Below are positions 17,133 through 26,180 of a stretch of 64,000 nt of DNA, in pieces (the first letter of the stretch is position 1; each line of letters begins with the position of its first letter). The DNA comes from Flavipsychrobacter sp. (lineage in GTDB: Bacteria > Bacteroidota > Bacteroidia > Chitinophagales > Chitinophagaceae), in the NCBI GenBank assembly GCA_017849575.1, contig JAFIGV010000014.1:186001-250000 (forward strand), in the 5' to 3' direction. The notes under the pieces are model-generated. The model was not told where the DNA came from and did no database searches. It was given only the letters and a program-made list of their open reading frames with translations. The position numbers and the translations under genes were made by a program.

Positions 17133-18134
17133 TTGATGAAAAAGATAGTTCTGTTTGCGGCCGCAGCCACATTATGTGCCTACCCGGCTTTAGCGCAAAC
17201 AAAATCGAAGTCTAAAACCACCGAAACAAAAGCGGGGAAAGAAAGCAAAAGCCAACGTCCGGCCCCCGGATATAAGCTTACCCCCAACGGACTGGAATAC
17301 AAGATCGTAGTGGATCAACCCGGCGTTAAAACGCCGCAAGTGGGCGACGCGGTAGAGATGCACATCCATACGCACGTAGGCGACAGCACCTTGTTTAATT
17401 CCCGTGTGCTGAATAACAACAATCCGGTTCCGTTCAATGTCCCTGCGGCCAGCTTCAACGGCGACCCTGTAGAAGGATTTATGATGATGAGCCCCGGTGA
17501 TAGTGCGGTTTTCCGTGTGTCTATTGACTCGCTTAGAAAAACCGGTCAGCAACTACTGCCCTGGATGAAGGACGGCGATATGATAGAATATGAAGTGAGC
17601 ATGGTATCCGTAAAATCGCAGGAAGAAGTGAAGAGAGAAATGCAGGAGCGTGCCGGCAGGCAGGTAGCTATAGACGATTCGCTGATACAAGACTACCTGA
17701 AACGTAATAACATCAAAGCGGTGAAGACTCCAAGCGGTATGTATTATAAAATAGGTACACTGGGTCTTGGCGAAATGGCGCAAAAGGATCAGAATATTTC
17801 GGTTAACTACACCGGCAAAACGCTGGATGGTAATGTATTCGACTCGAATGTTGATCCTAAGTTCGGACATGTGGAGCCTTTTCAGTTTTTGCTGGGCTCA
17901 GGCCATGTCATCAAAGGTTGGGACGAAGGGCTGACCTATTTCAATAAAGGTGCAAAGGGTACGCTGTTTATACCTTCTTACCTTGCCTATGGCGCGCAGA
18001 GCCCCTCTCCGGCCATTCCCGCCAATTCGGTGCTGATTTTCGATGTAGAAGTGGTAAATCTGGAAACCCCATCTATCCGGATGGAAAAAGGTGGCGCAGG
18101 TCATTCCTCCGGCGATGGTCATCAACATAATTAA
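17133..18134 (+). CDS. FKBP-type peptidyl-prolyl isomerase, periplasmic paralog
   Basis: The 333-residue protein has a cleavable signal (MKKIVLFAAAATLCAYPALAQ) and no lipobox, so it is probably periplasmic and soluble, unlike its neighbour. A Lys/Ser-rich linker precedes a degenerate FKBP-like half. A canonical half follows: ISVNYTGKTLDGNVFDSN, FQFLLGSGHVIKGWDEGL, LFIPSYLAYGAQSPSPAIPANS. It shares many stretches with the upstream gene, including MVSVKSQEEVKREMQ, so the pair arose by tandem duplication. It ends in a His/Gly-rich tail. It is in one probable operon with the nrnA-like gene and the M1 peptidase gene (17-nt gap). Confidence 0.92.
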   Translation: MMKKIVLFAAAATLCAYPALAQTKSKSKTTETKAGKESKSQRPAPGYKLTPNGLEYKIVVDQPGVKTPQVGDAVEMHIHTHVGDSTLFNSRVLNNNNPVPFNVPAASFNGDPVEGFMMMSPGDSAVFRVSIDSLRKTGQQLLPWMKDGDMIEYEVSMVSVKSQEEVKREMQERAGRQVAIDDSLIQDYLKRNNIKAVKTPSGMYYKIGTLGLGEMAQKDQNISVNYTGKTLDGNVFDSNVDPKFGHVEPFQFLLGSGHVIKGWDEGLTYFNKGAKGTLFIPSYLAYGAQSPSPAIPANSVLIFDVEVVNLETPSIRMEKGGAGHSSGDGHQHN

Positions 18135-18151
18135 GTTGAAGAAATGAAAGA

Positions 18152-19816
18152 ATGAAGAAATTTATTTTCCTCATAGTAACCTTGTGGTATTCGTTAATGG
18201 CGAATACCACATTTGCTTTTAGCCCACCCACAGACCCGGCCTTTAGTCGTCAGGATACGCTGCGTGGCAGCAACGGTAGAGGAAGAAGTTGGTGGGATGT
18301 ACAGCATTATAACCTTAGAGTTTCGTACGATACGGCAAACAAGAGCATCAGTGGCAGCAATGAAATCAGGGCTAAAATTATCGCTGCCCCAACCGACACC
18401 TTACAACTTGATTTGCAGGAACCGATGGTACTCGACAGTGTTTTGCTGGCTGGAAAGAAAGTTGATTTTGCAAGAGAAAATAATGTCTATTGGCTGAAAT
18501 ATCCCTTTCGTAGTCTGCAAGATTCATTGCTTCAATTTACCGCATATTATCATGGCAGTCCGCGCATAGCAAGACGCCCACCCTGGGATGGCGGCTTTAT
18601 CTGGACCAAAGACTCTTTAGGACATCCGTGGATTGCAGTAGCCTGTCAGGGATTAGGAGCAAGTTGCTGGTGGCCTTGCAAGGATTATCAGGGCGATGAG
18701 CCGGACAGGGGAATGCGTATAGAAGTTACAGACACGGATGCATCATGTATCGTTAGTAATGGTTGTCTTAATGGAGAGGACGGCTACTGGCATAGTACCA
18801 TTGAAGATTCATTTATTTTGACATCCTCGAAATATACTGTTCGCAACCCAATCAACACCTACAACGCTACTTTTTACATCGGTGATTATGTTAGTTGGAG
18901 GGATACCTTAATGGGTGAAAAAGGAAAACTAGATCTTTCTTTTTATGCATTACGCTATCATGAAGAGGCAGCCAGAAAGCAGTTTGCCGTAGTCAGGCAA
19001 ATGCTACATTGTTTTGAATACTGGATGGGACCTTATCCTTTTTATGAAGATGGCTACAAACTGGTTGAAGCGCCCTATCTCGGTATGGAGCATCAGAGCG
19101 CAATCGCATACGGCAATCAATTCAAAATGGGCTATCTCGGCATGGATCGCAGCGGCACGGGCGTTGGCTTATTGTTCGACTTTATCATCATCCACGAAAG
19201 CGGTCATGAATGGTTTGGCAACAATATTACCGCCCAAGATATTGCCGACAACTGGCTGCATGAAGGATTGACCACCTACACTGAAGCTTTGTTTGCCGAA
19301 TGTGCCTTTGGCAAGGAAAAAGCCTATGAATATACCCGCGGTCAGTGGAAAGGCATTCAGAACGATCGTCCGGTGATTGGAATTTACGGCGTAAACAATG
19401 AAGGCTCCGGCGATGAATACGATAAAGGTTCGGCAGTCATCCACATGGTGCGCACCATCATGAACGATGATGAAAAATTCCGTCAGTTGCTGCGCGGTCT
19501 CAACAAAGACTTTTACCACAAAATTGTTACGAGCAAAGAGGTAGAAGATTATTTCAGTCGCTTTGCCGGTTACAATTTTGCTCCGTTATTTAATCAGTAT
19601 CTCCGAACAACTGACATTCCGCAATTTGACTACTACATCAAAAAGAAGAAGCTCTTCTATCGCTTTAAAAATGTGGTAAGCAATTTCACCTTGCCGCTCA
19701 GCATCAGCTCTGAAGGTCTGACCGAAACCATCTACCCTACTTCCGAATGGCAAAGCATCCGTTGGGAAGGTGGTTATGGGTTTGAGATCAGCAAGGATTT
19801 TTTGATCCGGAACTAA
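18152..19816 (+). CDS. M1 family zinc metallopeptidase, exported
   Basis: The 554-residue protein has a signal peptide (MKKFIFLIVTLWYSLMANTTFAF). The N-terminal beta domain begins WWDVQHYNLRVSYDT. The catalytic domain has the exopeptidase motif region YLGMEHQSAIAYGN and the zinc site HESGHEWFGNN (His348, Glu349, His352) with Glu371 in HEGLTTYTEAL, giving HExxH-x18-E. It should cleave N-terminal residues of peptides in the periplasm. It lacks the C-terminal helical domain of ~850-residue aminopeptidase N, as in other short Bacteroidetes M1 peptidases. It follows the FKBP pair by 17 nt and is likely co-transcribed. Confidence 0.93.
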   Translation: MKKFIFLIVTLWYSLMANTTFAFSPPTDPAFSRQDTLRGSNGRGRSWWDVQHYNLRVSYDTANKSISGSNEIRAKIIAAPTDTLQLDLQEPMVLDSVLLAGKKVDFARENNVYWLKYPFRSLQDSLLQFTAYYHGSPRIARRPPWDGGFIWTKDSLGHPWIAVACQGLGASCWWPCKDYQGDEPDRGMRIEVTDTDASCIVSNGCLNGEDGYWHSTIEDSFILTSSKYTVRNPINTYNATFYIGDYVSWRDTLMGEKGKLDLSFYALRYHEEAARKQFAVVRQMLHCFEYWMGPYPFYEDGYKLVEAPYLGMEHQSAIAYGNQFKMGYLGMDRSGTGVGLLFDFIIIHESGHEWFGNNITAQDIADNWLHEGLTTYTEALFAECAFGKEKAYEYTRGQWKGIQNDRPVIGIYGVNNEGSGDEYDKGSAVIHMVRTIMNDDEKFRQLLRGLNKDFYHKIVTSKEVEDYFSRFAGYNFAPLFNQYLRTTDIPQFDYYIKKKKLFYRFKNVVSNFTLPLSISSEGLTETIYPTSEWQSIRWEGGYGFEISKDFLIRN

Positions 19817-20115
19817 ATGCCTAAACGGTATTTTGTCTTAGGATGAATAAGTGCTATTTCATTAGTAGCGCAAGCGGACGCTTGTAAATGATGGGCCTGG
19901 GCGGGACGCTCAGACCAGTGGGAGGTAGAGAAAGGAGTGTATTTGATGAATGTTATTACTCAGGATGGGGCAATGTTCACTGAGAAATTTATCAAAGAAT
20001 AGAAGGGAAACCTGATAGACCTTTCCCATCCGGCAAACAAGTAATTATCAACATTACACCCACAACTGCTTCCCTGCACTTCTCAAACCTATCGGCTTGC
20101 TTTAACTTAGCCGCG
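19817..20115. other. Intergenic region before mutS with no supported feature
   Basis: This 299-nt stretch has only very short ORFs (13 and 18 codons) and a weak 6-bp hairpin near 20005-20027 without a T tract. I see no RNA gene or consensus promoter. Confidence 0.5.
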
Positions 20116-22728
20116 ATGGCGAAAACTGTGGCAGAAACACCGCTCATGAAGCAGCATAAGGAGATCAAAGCAAGGTATCCTGATGCTGTTTTATTGTTTC
20201 GTGTGGGGGATTTTTACGAAACCTTTTCCGAAGATGCTTTGATTGCATCGCGGGTGCTGGGTATTACGCTTACCAAACGCGCCAACGGATCAGCATCGTC
20301 CGTAGAGCTTGCCGGCTTTCCGCATCACGCGCTCGATACCTACCTGCACAAACTGGTAAAGGCGGGCTATCGGGTGGCTATTTGCGATCAGCTCGAAGAC
20401 CCAAAAGCGGCAAAGGGCATCGTAAAACGAGGCGTTACTGAGCTGGTCACACCAGGAGTAGCCACTTCCGATAAATTGCTGGAAAACAAGTCGAATAACT
20501 ATCTCGCAGCGATTTTTCTATCCGATCCTCAATCGGGAATCGCTTTTCTGGACATCACCACGGGAGAGTTTTTTGTAGCTCAGGGCAGCAACGACTATAT
20601 GGATAAATTGCTGCAGAGTCTTCAGCCGTCTGAAATTATTCTTTCCAAGTCGCAGCAAAAGAAATTTCGCGAGCTTTTTGACAATAAAACGTACTGCTTT
20701 GCACTGGAAGAATGGATCTTTCAGGAGCAGTATTGCTACGATACATTGCTGGCGCATTTTCAAACTCAGTCGCTGAAGGGATATGGCATAGAAGACATGA
20801 AGGCTGCGACTATTGCAGCCGGTGTGGCGCTCCATTATCTCAAAGACACAGAGCATCCCAACCTCCAGCATATTAGTGGTATGCAGCGCATTGTAGCTAA
20901 CGACTTCCTGTGGATGGACCGGTTTACGATCCGTAATCTGGAGCTAATCAACACCGCGCAGGAACAAGGATTCTGCCTCTTGCAGGCCCTCGACCATACC
21001 TGCACACCCATGGGCGCGCGCCTGCTGAAGCGATGGCTGATCTTTCCTTTGTACGATCTGGCTCGCATTGACGCGAGACTGGACCTGACGGAATACCTGA
21101 TCAGGGAACAGGATCTGAACCACAGGCTCGTGCAACTGATAAAGCAAATCGGCGATGTAGAAAGGTTGATCGGAAAAATTCCCCTGAAGAAAGCTAATCC
21201 CAGAGAGGTATTGCAACTGGCAGCAAGTCTGCAGTTTATGGAGCAGATTCATGCCATTTGTCTTGCTACCGATTATCCGCCCTTGTGCCGGCTGTTACAA
21301 GGTTTGCAGCCGCTCACAGAGTTACAGCAGCGTATTCAGTCCGTTATTGTGGAAGATGCACCCGTCCACAGCCATAAGGGCAACATCATCCGGCAGGGCA
21401 TTCATAGCGAGCTTGATGAGCTGCGCATGATCTCCCGCAGCGGCAAAGACTATCTGTTGAAAATACAGCAACAAGAGGCACAAAACACAGGCATCACCTC
21501 ACTGAAAATCGCCTACAATAATGTGTTTGGTTACTACCTCGAAGTGACCCACGCGCACAAAGACAAAGTGCCTGCAGATTGGGTCCGCAAGCAGACGCTG
21601 ACGAATGCAGAGCGCTACGTCACCCCGGAACTAAAGGAGTACGAAGAAAAAATACTGGGCGCTGAGGAAAAAATACTGAGCATTGAGGCAGACATATTTC
21701 AGCAACTACTGGCTGCTGTAGAGCCCTTCATTGCCACCATTCAGACCAATGCACACATCATAGCCCAACTCGACTGCCTGCTCTGCTTTGCCCATAACGC
21801 AAAACAGTATAACTATCGCAGACCAAGAATATTAGACACTCCCGAGCTGGACATAAGGCAGGGTCGTCATCCGGTGATCGAACAGCAATTGCCCGTAGGC
21901 GAAACCTATGTTGCCAACGACATCCGGCTCGACAAAGAAACCCAGCAGATCATTATTCTTACCGGTCCGAACATGAGTGGTAAGAGCGCCTTGCTCCGGC
22001 AGACAGCTATCATCACCCTGATGGCGCATATGGGCAGTTTTGTGCCGGCAGAAAGTGCGGATATTGGGCTTACCGATAAGATTTTTACCCGTGTAGGAGC
22101 ATCTGATAATCTAAGCGGCGGCGAAAGCACCTTTATGGTAGAAATGAATGAGACCGCCAGCATTATTAACAACATCAGCGACCGTAGCCTGGTGCTTCTC
22201 GATGAGATCGGCCGAGGTACCAGCACTTACGACGGTATCTCGCTGGCCTGGTCTATTGTAGAATATCTGCAGCAGAGTCCCGCCCAACCCAAGACGCTTT
22301 TTGCCACACACTATCATGAACTGAATGAACTCGAACAAATGCTTGACCGGGTTCGAAACTATCATATCACGCACAAAGAGACGGGAAACAAAGTCATCTT
22401 TCTCAGAAAACTGGAGCCGGGAGGAAGCCGTCATAGCTTCGGGATACAGGTGGCCCGCATGGCAGGAATGCCGCGGCAACTGCTAAATCGCGCAGAAGAG
22501 ATACTGAGCTTGCTGGAAGAAAAACATGGAAGCGACAGCAGCACGGCGCAGCGCGTGAAGAAAATTGAAAAGCCGACCGGACTGCAGCTCAACATCTTCG
22601 ATGGTCTTACTGACGATCTGAGGAATATACAGCGGGTGCTCGAAGTGACCGACATCAACACGCTGACACCGGTGGAGGCCTTGCTCAAGCTCAACGAACT
22701 TAAAAATATCGTAAAGCCATATCAGTAA
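20116..22728 (+). CDS. mutS: DNA mismatch repair protein MutS
   Basis: The 870-residue product is full length. It has the mismatch-reading GDFYETF motif (Phe33, Glu35), the connector and lever domains, and an ATPase with Walker A GPNMSGKS (617-624), the signature LSGGESTFMVEM, Walker B VLLDEIGRGTS and the Q/H region FATHYHELNELE. It binds mismatched DNA and recruits MutL. The C-terminal NIFD and NELK segments match MutS1 rather than MutS2. No mutL is adjacent. The preceding 299-nt gap has no convincing gene or promoter. Confidence 0.99.
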   Translation: MAKTVAETPLMKQHKEIKARYPDAVLLFRVGDFYETFSEDALIASRVLGITLTKRANGSASSVELAGFPHHALDTYLHKLVKAGYRVAICDQLEDPKAAKGIVKRGVTELVTPGVATSDKLLENKSNNYLAAIFLSDPQSGIAFLDITTGEFFVAQGSNDYMDKLLQSLQPSEIILSKSQQKKFRELFDNKTYCFALEEWIFQEQYCYDTLLAHFQTQSLKGYGIEDMKAATIAAGVALHYLKDTEHPNLQHISGMQRIVANDFLWMDRFTIRNLELINTAQEQGFCLLQALDHTCTPMGARLLKRWLIFPLYDLARIDARLDLTEYLIREQDLNHRLVQLIKQIGDVERLIGKIPLKKANPREVLQLAASLQFMEQIHAICLATDYPPLCRLLQGLQPLTELQQRIQSVIVEDAPVHSHKGNIIRQGIHSELDELRMISRSGKDYLLKIQQQEAQNTGITSLKIAYNNVFGYYLEVTHAHKDKVPADWVRKQTLTNAERYVTPELKEYEEKILGAEEKILSIEADIFQQLLAAVEPFIATIQTNAHIIAQLDCLLCFAHNAKQYNYRRPRILDTPELDIRQGRHPVIEQQLPVGETYVANDIRLDKETQQIIILTGPNMSGKSALLRQTAIITLMAHMGSFVPAESADIGLTDKIFTRVGASDNLSGGESTFMVEMNETASIINNISDRSLVLLDEIGRGTSTYDGISLAWSIVEYLQQSPAQPKTLFATHYHELNELEQMLDRVRNYHITHKETGNKVIFLRKLEPGGSRHSFGIQVARMAGMPRQLLNRAEEILSLLEEKHGSDSSTAQRVKKIEKPTGLQLNIFDGLTDDLRNIQRVLEVTDINTLTPVEALLKLNELKNIVKPYQ

Positions 22729-23022
22729 GCACTGGCGCGATTCTTTTGCTGGTGCAGGCCATGCCTGTCTTCTTACTGCTGATCTGCTTTTTACTTTTTC
22801 CCGTCTCACCTAGGCATCAGGCCTGTGTGTCCTCAGAAGCAACAAGTTACCGCACCACGACCTACAATTCGCCTTGCAGAGAACATCAGAAACAAGGCCA
22901 CGGACTGAAAGGCATAATGTTAAAAATGAGATATTTGTGCTGACTGGCACCAACTTTTTGTCGGGCATAATCAACCTTTGCAAACAAATATTGTTTGATG
23001 ATCAGGTAAAAAATCTATTTCC

Positions 23023-23712
23023 GTGAACAAAAAGATCAGATTCTTAACAGGCGTTTTGTTGATGAGCACTTTATTTCTCTGGCTATCCGGCTGCATTACG
23101 CCACGCCGCGGACCCCAAAATGCACTGACACGTGCCTCAAAAATGAAGGCCTTCGATGCAGTAATTGTACCCGGCCTGCCTTTCAAGAACGGACACTGGG
23201 ACTCGGTGATGAAAGCCCGTGTACTTTGGTCTTACGTCCTTTATAAAAACGGGTACACAAGGAACATCATTTATTCCGGTGCAGCAGTTTATTCGCCTTA
23301 TAAAGAGGCAGTTATCATGGGTTTGTATGCGCAGCAACTGGGCATTCCCGCCGAACATATTTTCTACGACACCCTCGCGAGGCATAGTACCGAAAACGTC
23401 TATTACTCCTATCTGCTGGCGAAGGAAAAAGGTTTTAAAACACTGGCTTTGGCCACTGATCCTTTTCAGTCATTTATGCTCAGAGGCTTCACTCGGAGGC
23501 GCTTTGCTACCCCCATCTATCACATTCCCTTTGTGGTGGATTCCTTAAAAGTGTATGCCAGACTCAATCCGTTGATTGATCCTCGTCCCGCCGCCGTTAA
23601 TAACTTTGTCTCTATCACCGACCGGGAATCGATGATGAAAAGGTTTCGCGGAACAATGGGAAAAGATATAGACTGGACCCAATATGAGAACAGGATGCTC
23701 GATCCGCTCTAA
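23023..23712 (+). CDS. YdcF/SanA/ElyC-like (DUF218) lipoprotein
   Basis: The 229-residue protein uses a GTG start: an in-frame stop lies just upstream, and only this start gives a full lipoprotein signal (lipobox LSGC, Cys24). The DUF218 fold is shown by FDAVIVPGLPF, a long RVLWSYVLYKNGYTRNIIYSG segment, LGIPAEHIFYDTLARHSTENVYYS and LALATDPFQSFML. Related proteins (SanA, ElyC) affect envelope integrity and lipid carrier or peptidoglycan steps, but biochemical roles are not settled. A hairpin terminator follows. Confidence 0.85.
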   Translation: MNKKIRFLTGVLLMSTLFLWLSGCITPRRGPQNALTRASKMKAFDAVIVPGLPFKNGHWDSVMKARVLWSYVLYKNGYTRNIIYSGAAVYSPYKEAVIMGLYAQQLGIPAEHIFYDTLARHSTENVYYSYLLAKEKGFKTLALATDPFQSFMLRGFTRRRFATPIYHIPFVVDSLKVYARLNPLIDPRPAAVNNFVSITDRESMMKRFRGTMGKDIDWTQYENRMLDPL

Positions 23713-23745
23713 GTCGCATTACTACTATTTATTTTCAAGCTGCTT

Positions 23746-23776
23746 TTGGGGCTTACCATAGGTGCTGCTACCTTTG
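23746..23776 (+). promoter_or_regulatory. Bacteroidetes-type promoter of the AAA+ ATPase gene, inside the terminator hairpin
   Basis: TTG (23746-23748) and TACCTTTG (23769-23776) are spaced by 20 nt, a full consensus match. The elements lie at the left stem edge and the loop/right stem of the upstream terminator. The predicted transcript start is near 23783, giving an ~88-nt leader. Confidence 0.55.
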
Positions 23777-23790
23777 TAAGCCCCATTTTA
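23748..23790 (+). terminator. Terminator after the YdcF-like gene
   Basis: A perfect 9-bp stem GGGGCTTAC / GTAAGCCCC (23748-23756, 23776-23784) with a 19-nt loop is followed by ATTTTA. The same bases also hold a promoter for the next gene. Confidence 0.55.
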
Positions 23791-23870
23791 GTTCACAACC
23801 TGTTTTGTAGTCTGTTGTGTTATCCATCCAGGAAGATTCCCTTCCCTGTGAGTTAGAAAAGTTGTGATCC

Positions 23871-24953
23871 ATGAATACGAGTCCGTTGCCACGAGAAATA
23901 GATTTTAAAGGAGACCTGTTTACCAGGCATTTTATCGACAGTAAGTCATTTTTTCTTTATCATTTTCATCAGCTTCCCAGCATTACCATTGTGCGGCAGG
24001 TTGACCACGAAAAAGTGTATCGCGTCATCAAAGATGAGTTTGCGGCGCATTTACTACAGGAATATCATTACGCTGCCGTGGGTAGAAAGAAAAAGCAAAC
24101 GGAAAAGGAGGAATCCGTGCTGCTGTTGTCGGATTTGGTCATTGAGATCGGCGACGGATATTGCGAATTTTATCACAATGATCCTGAGGCGCCCTTGTTA
24201 CAACAGATCATGAAACGGGTGTTAGGCCTGCGTGGCCTTCACCGTAATAAGCCGCAGGAGATCAACCTGATCACCCGTGGAGACTATGGCCTTGAGCTTT
24301 CAAAAATGGAAGTGAAAAGAACGCGGCTGAATCTGCAACATTTTTATAACGACGATTTTCCGGATATTCATCAGACCATCATCCGGCGCCTGAATAAAAA
24401 GGATGACAAAGGCATCGTTTTGCTCCACGGCCTGCCCGGCACCGGCAAGACCACCTACCTCCGGTATCTGATCGGAAAAATTAAAAAAAGAGTCTTATTC
24501 ATTCCTCCCGATATGGCATCGCAAATTGCTAATCCTGAATTGATAAGGCTTCTTATTGACAACCCAAATTGTGTATTGGTTATTGAAGATGCAGAGCATA
24601 TCGTCATGCAGCGACAGGCCGGATCGGATGCTGCTGTGAGCAATCTGCTCAACCTTTCAGATGGATTGCTTTCTGATTTTTTGAACGTGCAGATTGTGTG
24701 CACCTTCAACAATCAGGTCCATCAGGTAGATAAAGCCCTGATGAGAAAGGGGCGCCTGATTGCCAGTTATGAATTCAATAAGCTAACAGTGGAAAAAGCG
24801 CAACGCCTCAGTCATCAGCTCGGGTCAAAGTGCCTGATTGCAAGGCCGATGACGCTTTCAGAAGTCATCAATCAAAAGGAGCAGGCCTTCCGTCTTCAGG
24901 AAAGGCCGGTCATAGGCTTTCGCACAGCCGGACAAATCGAAGTAGCAGGTTGA
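23871..24953 (+). CDS. AAA+ family ATPase
   Basis: The 360-residue protein has a ~170-residue N-terminal region of unknown fold. A single AAA+ module follows with Walker A GLPGTGKT (187-194), Walker B CVLVIEDAE, the sensor-1 asparagine in CTFNNQVHQ and a probable arginine finger in ALMRKGRL. The order and spacing resemble Bcs1/FtsH-like classical AAA domains. No membrane segment or protease domain is present. The substrate is unknown; neighbours give no clue. Proteins with this arrangement are common in Bacteroidetes annotated only as AAA ATPases. It has its own promoter. Confidence 0.88.
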   Translation: MNTSPLPREIDFKGDLFTRHFIDSKSFFLYHFHQLPSITIVRQVDHEKVYRVIKDEFAAHLLQEYHYAAVGRKKKQTEKEESVLLLSDLVIEIGDGYCEFYHNDPEAPLLQQIMKRVLGLRGLHRNKPQEINLITRGDYGLELSKMEVKRTRLNLQHFYNDDFPDIHQTIIRRLNKKDDKGIVLLHGLPGTGKTTYLRYLIGKIKKRVLFIPPDMASQIANPELIRLLIDNPNCVLVIEDAEHIVMQRQAGSDAAVSNLLNLSDGLLSDFLNVQIVCTFNNQVHQVDKALMRKGRLIASYEFNKLTVEKAQRLSHQLGSKCLIARPMTLSEVINQKEQAFRLQERPVIGFRTAGQIEVAG

Positions 24954-24977
24954 CACAAAGGCTTGCCTACCAGGCAA

Positions 24978-25520
24978 TCATCTCAAAATATATTGGCAGA
25001 GCTGTTGCCAGGCAATATCGCCTATGGAGCAACCCCCACCGCTTTGAGTAATCTGCACTTCTACCCGATCCATGCTGCGCTGCACCATAAAATCCAGGGT
25101 AGCATCCGGAAATTCCTCAGGCGCTTTTCCCATGATGATGGCAAACTTTTCTCTTTGTTCATCCGGAAAATCGTCATAGCGGATATGTGTGATATAACAT
25201 CTGCTGCGGTCGTTGAACAGCAGATGATCATGCTGGTGCGCGGGCCGGTGAAGGCGCTCATTGCGCCCATTGACAAGAGAGAGCTCTGCACCTTCCACAT
25301 GCTTTTGCCAATCATTCACTTCAATCATGCGCTCTTTGGCAATGACAAACATTTCTTCTGCATCCTCAATGCTGGCAAAGGACACATGGGCCGCCGCAAG
25401 AATCCGGTGGTTTTCCTCAACAGCGGTATGCATTGGTACGGTAGTCTCCATGATCTGTTTCAAAATTTTGCTGTGCTTCTGCCGGGTTTGCTTCATGCAA
25501 ATGGCACAGATTTGTAGCAC
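24978..25520 (-). CDS. Hypothetical protein
   Basis: I do not recognise a family. The 180-residue frame is mildly acidic and soluble, with an EDAEEMFVIAKERMIEVNDWQKH helix, a DDFPDEQREKFAIIMGKAPEEFPD segment and a MVQRSMDRVEVQIT strand. It ends CQYILR. The opposite strand is also open over the same stretch (24963-25517) but gives a His/Ile/Arg-rich product typical of an antisense shadow, so this strand is chosen. The start is uncertain: ATGs at 25520, 25496 and 25451 are possible, the last giving METTVPMHTAV. It converges on the AAA+ gene and diverges from the DUF4291 gene. Confidence 0.55.
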   Translation of the reverse strand: MLQICAICMKQTRQKHSKILKQIMETTVPMHTAVEENHRILAAAHVSFASIEDAEEMFVIAKERMIEVNDWQKHVEGAELSLVNGRNERLHRPAHQHDHLLFNDRSRCYITHIRYDDFPDEQREKFAIIMGKAPEEFPDATLDFMVQRSMDRVEVQITQSGGGCSIGDIAWQQLCQYILR

Positions 25521-25543
25521 GTAGTCCGGATCAAAGATAATGT

Positions 25544-26167
25544 ATGCTTGAGTTAGAGCGCTATGAAGAACATGAAGAGCATATTCCCTCGCGGGGCAAA
25601 TTTATAATCGCCCAATACGACAAGGAATCTATCATTGTTTATCAGGCATTTAAGCCGGAGATAGCAGCTTGGGCGGTGGCCCATCAACGCTTTGGCGGCG
25701 CGGAATATGATTTTGAACGAAGAACCTGGATCAAGCCCAGCTTTCTCTGGATGATGCATTACTCAGGGTGGGCACAAAAACAAAATCAGGAAAATGTACT
25801 GGCTATCAGAATGCGTCGCTCGGGATTTGACGAGTTGCTCACAAAAAGTACGCTATGGGTAAGCGAACAGCACGAGGTACCAGAGCAAAACATAGAAGCC
25901 TACCTGAGCTGGGAACACTACTACGACCTATTGGGAAAGAAGACCGACCGTTTCGCGGCCAAGATCGGACTGAAGGGAGACCTGCTCAGGCAGTATAACG
26001 AAGAATGGATCCTGGCGATCGAAAATATTTCCGACTACGTTCGCGAACAACAGCAAATGCTCAAAACCGATCAACGGTCAAACCTTAGGCTTCCCCACGA
26101 ACGGGCCTACGCACCCGCCAATCTGACCGTATTGCAAAGAATTGAAGCCACTTCCATTTCACTATAA
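25544..26167 (+). CDS. DUF4291 domain-containing protein
   Basis: The 207-residue product carries the DUF4291 signature: FIIAQYDKESIIVYQAFKPEIA, RRTWIKPSFLWMMHYSGWAQK and QENVLAIRMRRSGFDELL. The family occurs in bacteria and some eukaryotes, with no established biochemical role. The protein is predicted cytosolic. The next gene starts 14 nt after its stop, suggesting co-transcription with a DinB-like protein and possibly trmB. Confidence 0.9.
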   Translation: MLELERYEEHEEHIPSRGKFIIAQYDKESIIVYQAFKPEIAAWAVAHQRFGGAEYDFERRTWIKPSFLWMMHYSGWAQKQNQENVLAIRMRRSGFDELLTKSTLWVSEQHEVPEQNIEAYLSWEHYYDLLGKKTDRFAAKIGLKGDLLRQYNEEWILAIENISDYVREQQQMLKTDQRSNLRLPHERAYAPANLTVLQRIEATSISL

Positions 26168-26180
26168 AATCCCCGGCAAG

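Noticed and set aside
19857-20002. Two very short ORFs (13 and 18 codons) before mutS
   Set aside because: Too short and without a promoter, start signal or recognisable product; could be gene remnants but nothing supports it.
22746-22943. 65-residue ORF after mutS starting with a hydrophobic stretch
   Set aside because: Looks like a signal peptide at first but the rest is low-information Ser/Thr/His sequence; no promoter or conservation cue.
24963-25517. 184-residue plus-strand ORF
   Set aside because: Product is rich in His, Ile, Arg and Ser with no domain logic, typical of an antisense shadow of the minus-strand frame at 24978-25520.
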